Positions 23,437-30,720 of a stretch of 33,668 bases of DNA are shown here, one piece after another. The notes beneath the pieces are model-generated. The model saw only the letters and a program-made list of their open reading frames with translations, made no database searches and was not told the origin of the DNA. Each line of letters begins with the position of its first letter. Within the stretch, counting starts at the first letter, position 1. Location of the stretch: positions 1 to 33,668 of the forward strand of contig CAKZVC010000078.1 in assembly GCA_937922235.1 (NCBI GenBank), in the 5' to 3' direction. The translations under genes were made by a program, and so were the position numbers. Origin of the DNA: an uncultured Acidimicrobiales bacterium. Lineage in GTDB: Bacteria; Actinomycetota; Acidimicrobiia; Acidimicrobiales; SHLQ01.

Positions 23437-25329
23437 ATGACCAAGTATTTGCTCGAACGCCAGCGCCGCCCACAACGATTTCTAGCGGCGACACTGTTGG
23501 GCTTCGCCCTCGTCCTGGCCACCATTGCCGTCGGGCCCACCGATGCCGATGCCCAGCGATCGACTCGGTGCGGGGTCGCCCCGGCTGGAATGAACGTGAT
23601 CGAGAGCAATCGGCGCTACATCCGCGGAACGAGCGGCAACGACTTCATCTGCGGCGGTGGCGGCCAGAACATCATCCGAGGCCTGGCCGGCAATGACATC
23701 ATTCATGGACTCGGCGGCAACGACCGACTCATCGGCGGTGGAGGCGATGACCGCATCTTCGGCGGCAGCGGCAACGACGAGATCGTTGGCTACGGAGGCG
23801 AAGACGTGCTCCATGGTGGCGACGGCAATGACCGGATCTTTGGCGGCTATCGCAACGACACGATGTACGGCGAGGCGGGCGACGACGTCCTCTCGGGGGG
23901 CTTTGGCGCCGATCGGCTCTACGGAGGCCCGGGCAACGATCGTCTGATCGGCGGCAAGGGCGGCGACACCCTCGTCGGCAGCGTCGGCAACGATCGTCTC
24001 CTCGGTGGTTGGGGTGTTGACTCGATCCTCGGGGGCGACGGCGACGACGTTCTGTTTGGCGGTCTCGGGGCCGACAGTCTGCTCGGCGGTCCAGGAACGA
24101 ACACGATCTACGCAGACGAGAACGATACGACCGACGAAGACGGCGACCCCGGAACGTCGACCGATGCTGCGGCCAATATTGCCCTCATCGAAAGCAACCC
24201 GACTCGCAACACCCAGTTCGACAACAATCCATTCAAAGACGTCCCGATGGGCAGCATCTCGACGAACGACCTAACGGTGAATCGGGACATCTACAACGAG
24301 GTGCTGCTCGATACGTCGACAAGCGGCTACTTCCGTGTGCTGTGCGAGGTCAGCCACTTCGCCTATGACGACCCGATCATCTTTCCGAACCAACCGGGCC
24401 GCGCTCACCTCCACATGTTCTTCGGCAACACCAAGGCCAACGCTTACAGCACGTTCGACTCGCTACTGAACACCGGCACGGGCACCTGCAATGGCGAGGA
24501 CCTGAACCGGTCGGCGTATTGGGTGCCGGCGGTGCTCGATCGTGACGGCAACGCGCTCGTGCCATACCAGATCATGGTCTATTACAAGAACGACAATTTC
24601 CGGGCCGACGGGGCGAACGAGCTCGTGTCGCCGTTCCCCGACAACCTTCGGATGATCGCTGGCAACGGCGCGGCGACGAGCCCGCAAACCGAGTTCACGG
24701 GCGATTGGGAAGTGATCCCTGCGGTCAGCTTCTTGTGCGGTCCGGCGTACCAAACGTCGGCTGAGCGCAGCGCCCTCATCCCTGATTGCGAAGGCACGGG
24801 CCAGGGACCGTACGTCGGCAACGCGCTGGAGATGCAGATCGCATTCCCGCAGTGCTACGACCCAAACAGTGGCACGTACCTCTCCGACAACAGCCACGTC
24901 AGTTACTCCGAGGGCGGGTACTACGGCATTCGTTGCCCCGACTCTCACCCCGAAGACCTGTCGTCGATCATGTACCGCATCTTCTTCGACCCCGACGCAC
25001 TCGGCGGTTCGCTGACCGACCTCCACCTGAGCTCCGACGTGAAGCACGACCGAATCCTGCCGGGTGGTACGACGGCGCACGCCGACTGGTTCGGTGCGTG
25101 GCACCCCGAGGCATTGCGGATGTGGATCGACAACTGCAACAACACCCAAGCCGATTGTGAAGTCGGCCTGCTCGACCGGGCTCCGGCGATCTCGCTTGTC
25201 GAACGCAAGCAGAATTTCTACCCCGAGGGCTACCGCGCCCCGGCCGAACAGCTCGTCGAGCTCTGTCCGGGCAAGGTCTTCAATTCGAACGACCCGGTTC
25301 GCTCGGTCGCGAGCTGTCGCCACGGCTAG
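23437..25329 (+). CDS. Secreted RTX-repeat/DUF1996 fusion protein
   Basis: I choose the ATG at 23437 because AAGGAG lies six bases upstream and a signal peptide follows (hydrophobic about residues 15-32). The 630-residue product has an N-terminal array of about ten calcium-binding nonapeptides (G-G-x-G-N-D-x-I type, about residues 60-225), then an acidic Thr-rich hinge. The second half (about 285-600) is a DUF1996 domain, recognised by H-L-H-M-F-F-G-N (324-331), the Cys residues and the C-P-D-S-H-P segment. DUF1996 is best known from secreted fungal proteins and also occurs in actinobacteria; its biochemical role is unknown, but the H-x-H suggests metal binding. Likely extracellular. Confidence 0.85.
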   Translation: MTKYLLERQRRPQRFLAATLLGFALVLATIAVGPTDADAQRSTRCGVAPAGMNVIESNRRYIRGTSGNDFICGGGGQNIIRGLAGNDIIHGLGGNDRLIGGGGDDRIFGGSGNDEIVGYGGEDVLHGGDGNDRIFGGYRNDTMYGEAGDDVLSGGFGADRLYGGPGNDRLIGGKGGDTLVGSVGNDRLLGGWGVDSILGGDGDDVLFGGLGADSLLGGPGTNTIYADENDTTDEDGDPGTSTDAAANIALIESNPTRNTQFDNNPFKDVPMGSISTNDLTVNRDIYNEVLLDTSTSGYFRVLCEVSHFAYDDPIIFPNQPGRAHLHMFFGNTKANAYSTFDSLLNTGTGTCNGEDLNRSAYWVPAVLDRDGNALVPYQIMVYYKNDNFRADGANELVSPFPDNLRMIAGNGAATSPQTEFTGDWEVIPAVSFLCGPAYQTSAERSALIPDCEGTGQGPYVGNALEMQIAFPQCYDPNSGTYLSDNSHVSYSEGGYYGIRCPDSHPEDLSSIMYRIFFDPDALGGSLTDLHLSSDVKHDRILPGGTTAHADWFGAWHPEALRMWIDNCNNTQADCEVGLLDRAPAISLVERKQNFYPEGYRAPAEQLVELCPGKVFNSNDPVRSVASCRHG

Positions 25330-25442
25330 CCAGCCTCGAGACATCCTGAGTGTCACACCTCAGAGCGATGATGGGGTTCTTCTCGCAACGGCTTGCCGTC
25401 GCCTCACAACCGCTCACCCGAGCTCCACCTTTGAGGTTCGAC

Positions 25443-25835
25443 ATGTCCCTGCAACCGCTCGCCCCAAACCTGTCCGTCCTGCGGCCACTCGCCCTGTGGT
25501 GTCTCGATACGTTCGGCGAAGACGCCCCGATGCTGGTTGGAATCCAGCTGGCCGACGAGCACGTGCGCTTCCATCCGGTCCAGCTTTCCGATGATCCGCT
25601 CGACGACCTGGCCGGGCTCGCTGCGCCGTCCGACTGGGACGTCGCGGTGGTCGTTGCCCACACCGAGACCATCAACTCGCAGCGTCTGAGCGGAACGATT
25701 GCCCATGCGGTCGACCGGTTTGGCAGCTGTGCAACTGAGCTCGACGACGACTGTGGACGTCGCAGATCGCTACGAACCGTGCGCGGTTCGTTGCACTCGG
25801 CCTGTCTGACGCTGTTCGTCGGGCCCCTCGACTAG
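25443..25835 (+). CDS. Hypothetical protein
   Basis: I do not recognise this 130-residue protein. Of the possible starts, the ATG at 25443 has GAGG six bases upstream; earlier in-frame starts (25350, 25368) precede a region without protein-like character. It looks like a small alpha/beta domain (P-M-L-V-G-I-Q-L-A-D, D-V-A-V-V-V-A-H-T-E) with an Arg-rich loop near the end, cytoplasmic. It follows the RTX-DUF1996 gene by 113 bases on the same strand. Confidence 0.5.
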   Translation: MSLQPLAPNLSVLRPLALWCLDTFGEDAPMLVGIQLADEHVRFHPVQLSDDPLDDLAGLAAPSDWDVAVVVAHTETINSQRLSGTIAHAVDRFGSCATELDDDCGRRRSLRTVRGSLHSACLTLFVGPLD

Positions 25836-25902
25836 CGGTGGCAAGAAATGAACACTTCAGATCCGACAGGGAGGGTGTTGTTACTCGGGTGGCCCACCCC
25901 GA

Positions 25903-25908
25903 TACGAT
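25903..25908 (+). promoter_or_regulatory. Leaderless -10 box of the amidohydrolase-CapA operon
   Basis: TACGAT, six bases, then GTG at 25915. A TTGTTA at 25878-25883 is a possible but poorly spaced -35. Confidence 0.5.
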
Positions 25909-25914
25909 CTCGAC

Positions 25915-27585
25915 GTGTCCGATCCACGCCCGCGTCCTACCCCAGGCCCAACGCCAAAGGACCCGAACGACCCGCTGAACTATGTGGTCGATCGGCGCAA
26001 GGTGATGTTCGGCCTCAGCTTCGGCGCAATGGCCGCGGCAGGCACGCGCCATCTCGACAACCTCACGCCGGGCGGACAGCCCGAAGAGGTCGTTGCGGGA
26101 GCAATCGAAGAAGCAGCTGACGCTGGCGACACACCTATCACGACCGAACCTCGAGCGTTCGGCGAAGCTCCAACTCCGGCAGAGCCGCTCGAAGCACCGG
26201 TTCTCGACGAAACCGCCCGTCTCGCTCCGGGTCAGAACGCCGACGTCGTCTTCACCGGCGGCCGGGTCATCGACCCCGACACTGGATTCGACCGAATCGC
26301 CAACGTTGGTCTTGTCGGCAGCACGATCGTCGAGATCTCCGATCAACCAATCCCGGCAACCCAGACGATCCCGATCGACGGGCGAGTTCTCTCCCCCGGC
26401 TTTATCGACATGCTCGGCTCCGCGGTCAACGGCTATGGAGAATGGTGGAAGATCGCCGATGGTGTCACTACGAACGTCGACATGCACGGCATTCGAAAAG
26501 ACTCCGCCGAGTTCCTTCGCGAGTGGAGCGATGCTGGCGTTCCGCTCAACTTCGGCGGCGCCGTGCACACCTCCTTCGTTCGCCAGCAGGCAGCTGGGCT
26601 CGACATTTTCCAGTCGCCCGATGCTCCTCAGCTCACAAACATCCGCACGGCGGTTGAAGCCCAGGTGCGCGGTGGGTTCCTCGGCGTTCACAGTCAGCCC
26701 GAATACGCCCCCGGTGTCAGCCCAGACGAGCTTCTGCAGATGGGCGAACTTGCCGTGTCACTCGGCGTGCCACTCAGCGTCCATGCTCGCTTCAGCGATA
26801 ACCAGGCGCCGGGCATTCAGGCTGATGCCATGACCGAACTCGTCGACGTCGCCCGTAAAACCGGATGCCACGTGCACATCGAGCACTTGAACTCGACCGG
26901 TGGAACCGGCCGCATGGCGGAGGCACTCGCCGAAGTGCAGGGCGCTCTCGATGAGGGCCTCCAGATGACGGCCTGCATGTACCCGTACGACTTCTGGGCG
27001 ACCTACTTAAAGGCCGCACGGTTCGACGACTGGCAATCCAAATACGGCATCAGCTACGACAGCCTGCAGGTGGCGGGAACGAACGAGCGCCTCACGGCCG
27101 AAACGTACGAAGCAGCCCGCGACGCCAACGCACTCACCGCAGCGTTCGCGATCCCCGCTGGCGACCTCGACCTGGCCATCCAGGCGCCGTTCATGATGAT
27201 CGGCTCGGACGCCATCCTCGAACGTCCGCACAACAACCACCCTCGCTCGACCGGTTGTTTCGCTCGCACCATTTCGTTCTTTGCCCGTGAGAAGGAAATC
27301 ATCTCGCTGCCACAGGCGCTTGCGATGATGACGATCCGCCCGGCCAACCTCCTGTCGATCAGCTCACCGCAAATGTTGCGCAAGGGCCGCATCCAGATCG
27401 GGGCCGACGCCGACATCACGGTGTTCGATCCGCTCACGATTCAAGATCAGTCGACGATCGAGAACCCAGCGCAAGAGTCGATCGGGGTCGATTACGTCTA
27501 TGTGAACGGAACCGAAGTGCGAAACTTGTCGGGCAACGTAACGACGTCACTTCCGGGCACGGCGATCATGTCGACGATCGCATGA
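25915..27585 (+). CDS. Amidohydrolase-superfamily protein (D-aminoacylase-like) lacking the first His pair
   Basis: The 556-residue protein resembles N-acyl-D-amino-acid deacylases: an N-terminal D-V-V-F-T-G-G-R-V-I-D-P strand, P-G-F-I-D (161-165), a TIM-barrel, S-V-H-A-R-F (His290), H-I-E-H-L-N-S (His321/His324), G-S-D-A (Asp433), and the closing K-G-R-I-x-x-G-A-D-A-D-I-T-V-F-D. In active members G-F-I-D is followed by x-H-x-H; here it reads M-L-G-S, so Leu167 and Ser169 replace both metal-binding His. The N-terminus has a twin-arginine-like R-R-K-V-M-F-G-L-S segment at about 27-35, so export is possible. Its stop overlaps the CapA start. Substrate unknown; it may be inactive or bind a single metal. 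Confidence 0.85.
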   Translation: MSDPRPRPTPGPTPKDPNDPLNYVVDRRKVMFGLSFGAMAAAGTRHLDNLTPGGQPEEVVAGAIEEAADAGDTPITTEPRAFGEAPTPAEPLEAPVLDETARLAPGQNADVVFTGGRVIDPDTGFDRIANVGLVGSTIVEISDQPIPATQTIPIDGRVLSPGFIDMLGSAVNGYGEWWKIADGVTTNVDMHGIRKDSAEFLREWSDAGVPLNFGGAVHTSFVRQQAAGLDIFQSPDAPQLTNIRTAVEAQVRGGFLGVHSQPEYAPGVSPDELLQMGELAVSLGVPLSVHARFSDNQAPGIQADAMTELVDVARKTGCHVHIEHLNSTGGTGRMAEALAEVQGALDEGLQMTACMYPYDFWATYLKAARFDDWQSKYGISYDSLQVAGTNERLTAETYEAARDANALTAAFAIPAGDLDLAIQAPFMMIGSDAILERPHNNHPRSTGCFARTISFFAREKEIISLPQALAMMTIRPANLLSISSPQMLRKGRIQIGADADITVFDPLTIQDQSTIENPAQESIGVDYVYVNGTEVRNLSGNVTTSLPGTAIMSTIA

Positions 27586-28826
27586 CAACTCCCTCGCCAA
27601 AGTGCGACCGGGCCAGCTGGCTTCTCACGTTGATGTTCTTCTCGCTGGGCGGCCTGTGGTTTGTGTCGTCGTTCGTTGGCGGTGACAGCACCTCGACCGC
27701 AACGAGCTCGGCCGAACGAGCAGACGCCGAATCCGACGATGCATCCGAGAGTACTGATGACAGCGGCGACGAAACGCACGACACTGCCGTCGAAGGGGCA
27801 ACTGCCGTCCCTGGCCGCGAGGACCGCTTCACGATCTCGGCCTCCGGCGACATCCTCATTCACGAGCGGGTTGGCATCGCTGCTCAAACCGGCGACGCCA
27901 CCTACGACTTCAGCCCGCTGTTCGCCCCGGTGCAAAACCTGATCGCCAGCCGAGACTTCTCGATCTGCCACCTCGAGGTTCCGATCTCGTCGAACAACCA
28001 AGACCTGTCGTTCTCAAATGCTGCCTTCCGAGCACCGATGGAATTGCCCGCTGCGATCAAGGCGGCTGGCTTCGACTCGTGCTCGGTGGCCTCGAACCAC
28101 GCTTGGGACTCCGGTCAAACGAGTGTGACCTCGACCATCGATCAGCTCAATGCCGTGCAGCTCCCCCACGTGGGCATCGCCAACACACCCGAAGAGGCCG
28201 CAAAGAACTGGCAGTTCAACGTGCTCGGCAACATCCTCGGCCACCTCAGCTATACGTATGGCCACAACAACCCCGACGAGGCCAACGGCGGGGTCCCGGC
28301 CTATGCAGTGGCGGTCATCGACGAGGCGACAATTCTGGCCGATGCGGCCCGCCAGCGAGCCGCCGGAAGCGAGTTCACCATCGTCAGCCTCCACTGGGGA
28401 ACCGAATTCCAGAACGAACTCACCGACCAGCAGGCCGACCTTGGGCCACGCCTGCTCGCTTCGCCCGACATCGACCTGATTATCGGTCACCACGCCCACG
28501 TTCCCCAGAAGGTGCAGGAGATCAACGGGGAATACATCGCCTACGGCCTTGGCAACTTGCTTTCGAACCAGAGCGCCAGCGCCCCCGAGTGCCCGAACCT
28601 CTGCACGATCGACAGTCAAGATGGCGTGTTGCTCGACTTCGTCGTCGAGCGAGATGCATCCGGAGTACTGAAAGTCACCGACGTTGTCGCCAACCCCACG
28701 TGGGTTGACGTAGGCGGCACGTGGAAGATCATCAGCACCGACAATCCTCCACAGGGAATGACCATCGATGCCGCGACGTTGCAGGCATCAGGAGAGCGAA
28801 CCCGAGCCACCCTCCAGGTCAACTAG
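27582..28826 (+). CDS. CapA-family (poly-gamma-glutamate capsule type) metallophosphatase-fold protein
   Basis: The 414-residue protein is membrane anchored by a segment at about residues 12-31, followed by an acidic Ser/Asp-rich linker. The PGA_cap domain starts with S-A-S-G-D-I (Asp90), then H-L-E-V-P (Glu132), A-S-N-H-A-W-D (171-176), S-L-H-W-G-T-E (His271) and G-H-H-A-H-V-P-Q (302-309), which are the family's metal-binding motifs in the calcineurin-like order. CapA proteins take part in poly-gamma-glutamate synthesis or transport in Bacillus, but the CapB/CapC partners are not here, so another surface polymer is as likely. The ATG overlaps the amidohydrolase stop (ATGA), indicating coupled expression. 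Confidence 0.88.
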   Translation: MTTPSPKCDRASWLLTLMFFSLGGLWFVSSFVGGDSTSTATSSAERADAESDDASESTDDSGDETHDTAVEGATAVPGREDRFTISASGDILIHERVGIAAQTGDATYDFSPLFAPVQNLIASRDFSICHLEVPISSNNQDLSFSNAAFRAPMELPAAIKAAGFDSCSVASNHAWDSGQTSVTSTIDQLNAVQLPHVGIANTPEEAAKNWQFNVLGNILGHLSYTYGHNNPDEANGGVPAYAVAVIDEATILADAARQRAAGSEFTIVSLHWGTEFQNELTDQQADLGPRLLASPDIDLIIGHHAHVPQKVQEINGEYIAYGLGNLLSNQSASAPECPNLCTIDSQDGVLLDFVVERDASGVLKVTDVVANPTWVDVGGTWKIISTDNPPQGMTIDAATLQASGERTRATLQVN

Positions 28827-28845
28827 AGGGTCCGGCCACCGGATT

Positions 28846-28863
28846 CGCGTCAGCTGTGACGCG
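28846..28863. terminator. Hairpin after the CapA gene
   Basis: CGCGTCA-GCTG-TGACGCG gives a perfect 7-bp stem with a 4-base loop, followed by a short T-run (TTT). It could end the amidohydrolase-CapA transcript or act as an operator for carD. Confidence 0.4.
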
Positions 28864-28965
28864 TTTACGACGAAATCTAAACAAATCACCCTCCCTGCTT
28901 TGGCATGTGGAGTGCTAGCTGGCATCCTTGGAAGTTGTCCGCCCGATGAAAATCTGAGGTCTTGC

Positions 28966-29445
28966 ATGTTTGATGTTGGCGACCGCGTTGTCTATCCCCA
29001 CCATGGCGCAGCCATTGTGACGAAGAAGGAGATGCGGAACGACTTCGGCGAGAAGAACGAGTGCCTTGTGCTCGAGATGGCCCATGGTGACATGACGCTG
29101 CGCGTTCCCGTCGACAAGGTCGAAGAAGTCGGCATGCGCTGGCCAATCAGCACCGAAGACGTCGAAGACCTCTTCGAGGTGCTCGAAAAGCGCGGTATCC
29201 GTGAACCGCCAAACTGGAGCCGCCGCTTCAAGAACCACCAAGAGAAGCTCAAGTCTGGCGATGTGTACCAGGTAGCTGAGGTTGTTCGTAACCTGGCGCT
29301 TCGCGAGGCTGACAAGGGTCTCTCGGCTGGTGAGAAGTCGCTGTACACCAAGGCACGCAACGTGCTCGTAAGCGAGCTCAGCTTCGCTCTCGAAATCAGC
29401 GAAGAAGACGCCACCGAACGTGTCGAAGGCGCTCTCATTCCGTAG
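28966..29445 (+). CDS. carD: CarD-family RNA polymerase-binding transcription regulator
   Basis: This 159-residue protein matches the usual CarD/CdnL length. It begins M-F-D-V-G-D-R-V-V-Y-P-H-H-G-A-A, the RNA-polymerase-interacting (Tudor-like) domain, and has a helical C-terminal domain that contacts the upstream edge of the promoter bubble, including the conserved Trp segment (P-P-N-W-S-R-R-F). CarD stabilises open complexes at many promoters, especially rRNA genes, in actinobacteria. GAGGT lies five bases before the ATG; the longer upstream open frame is not used. It is monocistronic with its own terminator. Confidence 0.96.
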   Translation: MFDVGDRVVYPHHGAAIVTKKEMRNDFGEKNECLVLEMAHGDMTLRVPVDKVEEVGMRWPISTEDVEDLFEVLEKRGIREPPNWSRRFKNHQEKLKSGDVYQVAEVVRNLALREADKGLSAGEKSLYTKARNVLVSELSFALEISEEDATERVEGALIP

Positions 29446-29465
29446 AGCTCCCGCATTCTGAACAG

Positions 29466-29500
29466 ACGCCCGTGCCATTGGCACGGGCGTTTGTCGTTTT
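29466..29500 (+). terminator. Rho-independent terminator of carD
   Basis: ACGCCCGTGCC-ATT-GGCACGGGCGT is a perfect 11-bp stem followed by TTGTCGTTTT. It begins 20 bases after the carD stop. Confidence 0.85.
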
Positions 29501-29540
29501 GCCGCCAGCGTTGCAGCCTGCCTCACGCTGCAAGCCATAC

Positions 29541-29858
29541 GGTGCCTGGCACCCAAAGGCGTTGTGGTGCCTGGCACCGATCCAGCGATTCCGGCGATTC
29601 GTGCCATCGATCTGCCCGTCGTATCGACGACCTTGGGCGACTGGTGCCAGGCACCGCAAAGCGTCAACCGCCCCACAATTTCAACGCTTGTATCGTAGAA
29701 GCACCAGTGAAAGCGACGCCGATTCGGCGATTTGATCAGAGTTGTACCTGGCACCAAATCGTCGTTTGGTGCCAGGTACAAATCCGAACAGTTGGCGCTT
29801 CATCGGCCTCGATCTTCGTCTTGAGTCGGAGTTTGCAGCGAACTTCGTGCCTGGCACC
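29541..29858. repeat. Six copies of a 13-bp palindromic repeat (GGTGCCTGGCACC)
   Basis: The otherwise gene-free stretch 29501-29935 carries copies at 29541-29553, 29566-29578, 29643-29655 (inverse orientation), 29743-29755 (TGTACC variant), 29768-29780 (inverse variant) and 29846-29858 (CGTGCC variant). The repeat is nearly self-complementary apart from its central base. Copies are irregularly spaced, and the sequences between them are unrelated, so this is a REP-like cluster and not CRISPR. No coding region is supported here. Confidence 0.85.
29742..29781. repeat. Perfect 17-bp inverted repeat formed by two REP-like copies
   Basis: TTGTACCTGGCACCAAA, a six-base loop (TCGTCG), and the exact reverse complement. 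Both arms share the same deviation from the consensus (GTACC in place of GTGCC), so the pair has been kept complementary as a hairpin. It is the most structured element of the repeat cluster. Confidence 0.8.
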
Positions 29859-29935
29859 CTCAAGGGCCTTAGAGAGCGGAGCTCGCGGAGCCAACCGGGC
29901 CGCGACGTGGGGATCTTGACCGGAGTGTCAAGGAG

Positions 29936-30484
29936 TTAGCGGTATTGGCCCTTGTTTTGCTTCCAGGCCCAGAGGCCGGTGAAGAACCACAGCAGGCCAA
30001 ACACGATGGCCGGGCCCCAGAAGATCCAGGTGAACTGGTCTTGGACGTTGCGGTAGAACCCGCGGCCGACGGCGAGCGCCAGAATGCTGGTGACGGCGAT
30101 CTGACGTTTGGCGTTGTACTTCCACTTGCCCATTTCGCCGCCGATGAACTCGACCGTTGCGGGCACCGACAGCACCCACACCATGACGTTGTCCCACGAC
30201 TCAGGCCACGGAGAGATCCCGGCGAACGCAGCGGCAAAGACCACGAGCGAAATCGAATAGAACCACAGGCAACGGCGGCACACGTGGCGCCCCGCAATGT
30301 CCGCGCATCGCTCATATCGATGAGGCCAATGGTGGGCTAGCCAAAGCGACTTCGAAGCATGCTCGTGGGCACTTTCGGACTCGATACGTTCTTCGCGCCG
30401 GGCCATAACCTCGGCAAAAGCAGCATCAACATCCACCGACGAAGCGGTCTGGGAACCGTTCTGTTGCGGGGTATCGATCGACAT
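29936..30484 (-). CDS. DUF2085-type integral membrane protein
   Basis: The 182-residue protein has a soluble, charged N-terminus (about 45 residues), then the DUF2085-like signature H-H-W-P-H-R-Y-E-R-C with Cys60 and R-H-V-C-R-R-C (Cys69, Cys72), followed by three or four membrane segments to the C-terminus. The Cys residues at the membrane edge suggest metal binding, but the family has no known activity. The stop is at 29936-29938 and the ATG at 30484. It is transcribed away from tRNA-Pro and ends next to the repeat cluster. Confidence 0.8.
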   Translation of the reverse strand: MSIDTPQQNGSQTASSVDVDAAFAEVMARREERIESESAHEHASKSLWLAHHWPHRYERCADIAGRHVCRRCLWFYSISLVVFAAAFAGISPWPESWDNVMVWVLSVPATVEFIGGEMGKWKYNAKRQIAVTSILALAVGRGFYRNVQDQFTWIFWGPAIVFGLLWFFTGLWAWKQNKGQYR

Positions 30485-30557
30485 GGACCACTATCGGCCA
30501 AATGTTCCTCGAAACTGAGTGCCGCATTTGGCTACTTCCCGCTAACCTTTGTGCTGC

Positions 30558-30632
30558 CGGGGAGTGGCCTAGTCTGGCTAAGGCGCCTGTTTTGGGAACA
30601 GGAGATCGGGAGTTCGAATCTCCCCTCCCCGA
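30558..30632 (+). tRNA. tRNA-Pro (anticodon TGG)
   Basis: A 75-base cloverleaf with acceptor arms CGGGGAG/CTCCCCG and discriminator A. The anticodon arm is CCTGT-TTTGGGA-ACAGG with anticodon TGG, and the T arm is GGGAG-TTCGAAT-CTCCC. No CCA is encoded. It reads proline codons CCA/CCG by wobble. Confidence 0.95.
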
Positions 30633-30653
30633 CAAACCCAAGTAGTAACGAAA

Positions 30654-30705
30654 AAACCTCCGCTCCAATCAGAAATGATTGTGGCGGAGGTTTGTTCGTT
30701 TTCTG
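30654..30705. terminator. Bidirectional terminator between tRNA-Pro and the RTX-CAP gene
   Basis: AAACCTCCGC pairs with GCGGAGGTTT, and inside it CAATCA-GAAA-TGATTG forms a further perfect stem with a GNRA loop. TTTGTTCGTTTT follows on the plus strand and AACGAAAAAA precedes it, giving a T-run for both directions. It serves the convergent tRNA-Pro and RTX-CAP genes. Confidence 0.85.
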
Positions 30706-30720
30706 GTTTCCGTCAGAGGG

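Noticed and set aside
28900..28925. CIRCE-like heat-shock operator before carD
   Set aside because: Only a GAGTGCTAGC half-site is present; the matching TTAGCACTC arm at nine bases is missing.
29541..29858. CRISPR array
   Set aside because: The repeats are 13 bases, occur in both orientations, are irregularly spaced, and no cas gene is present.
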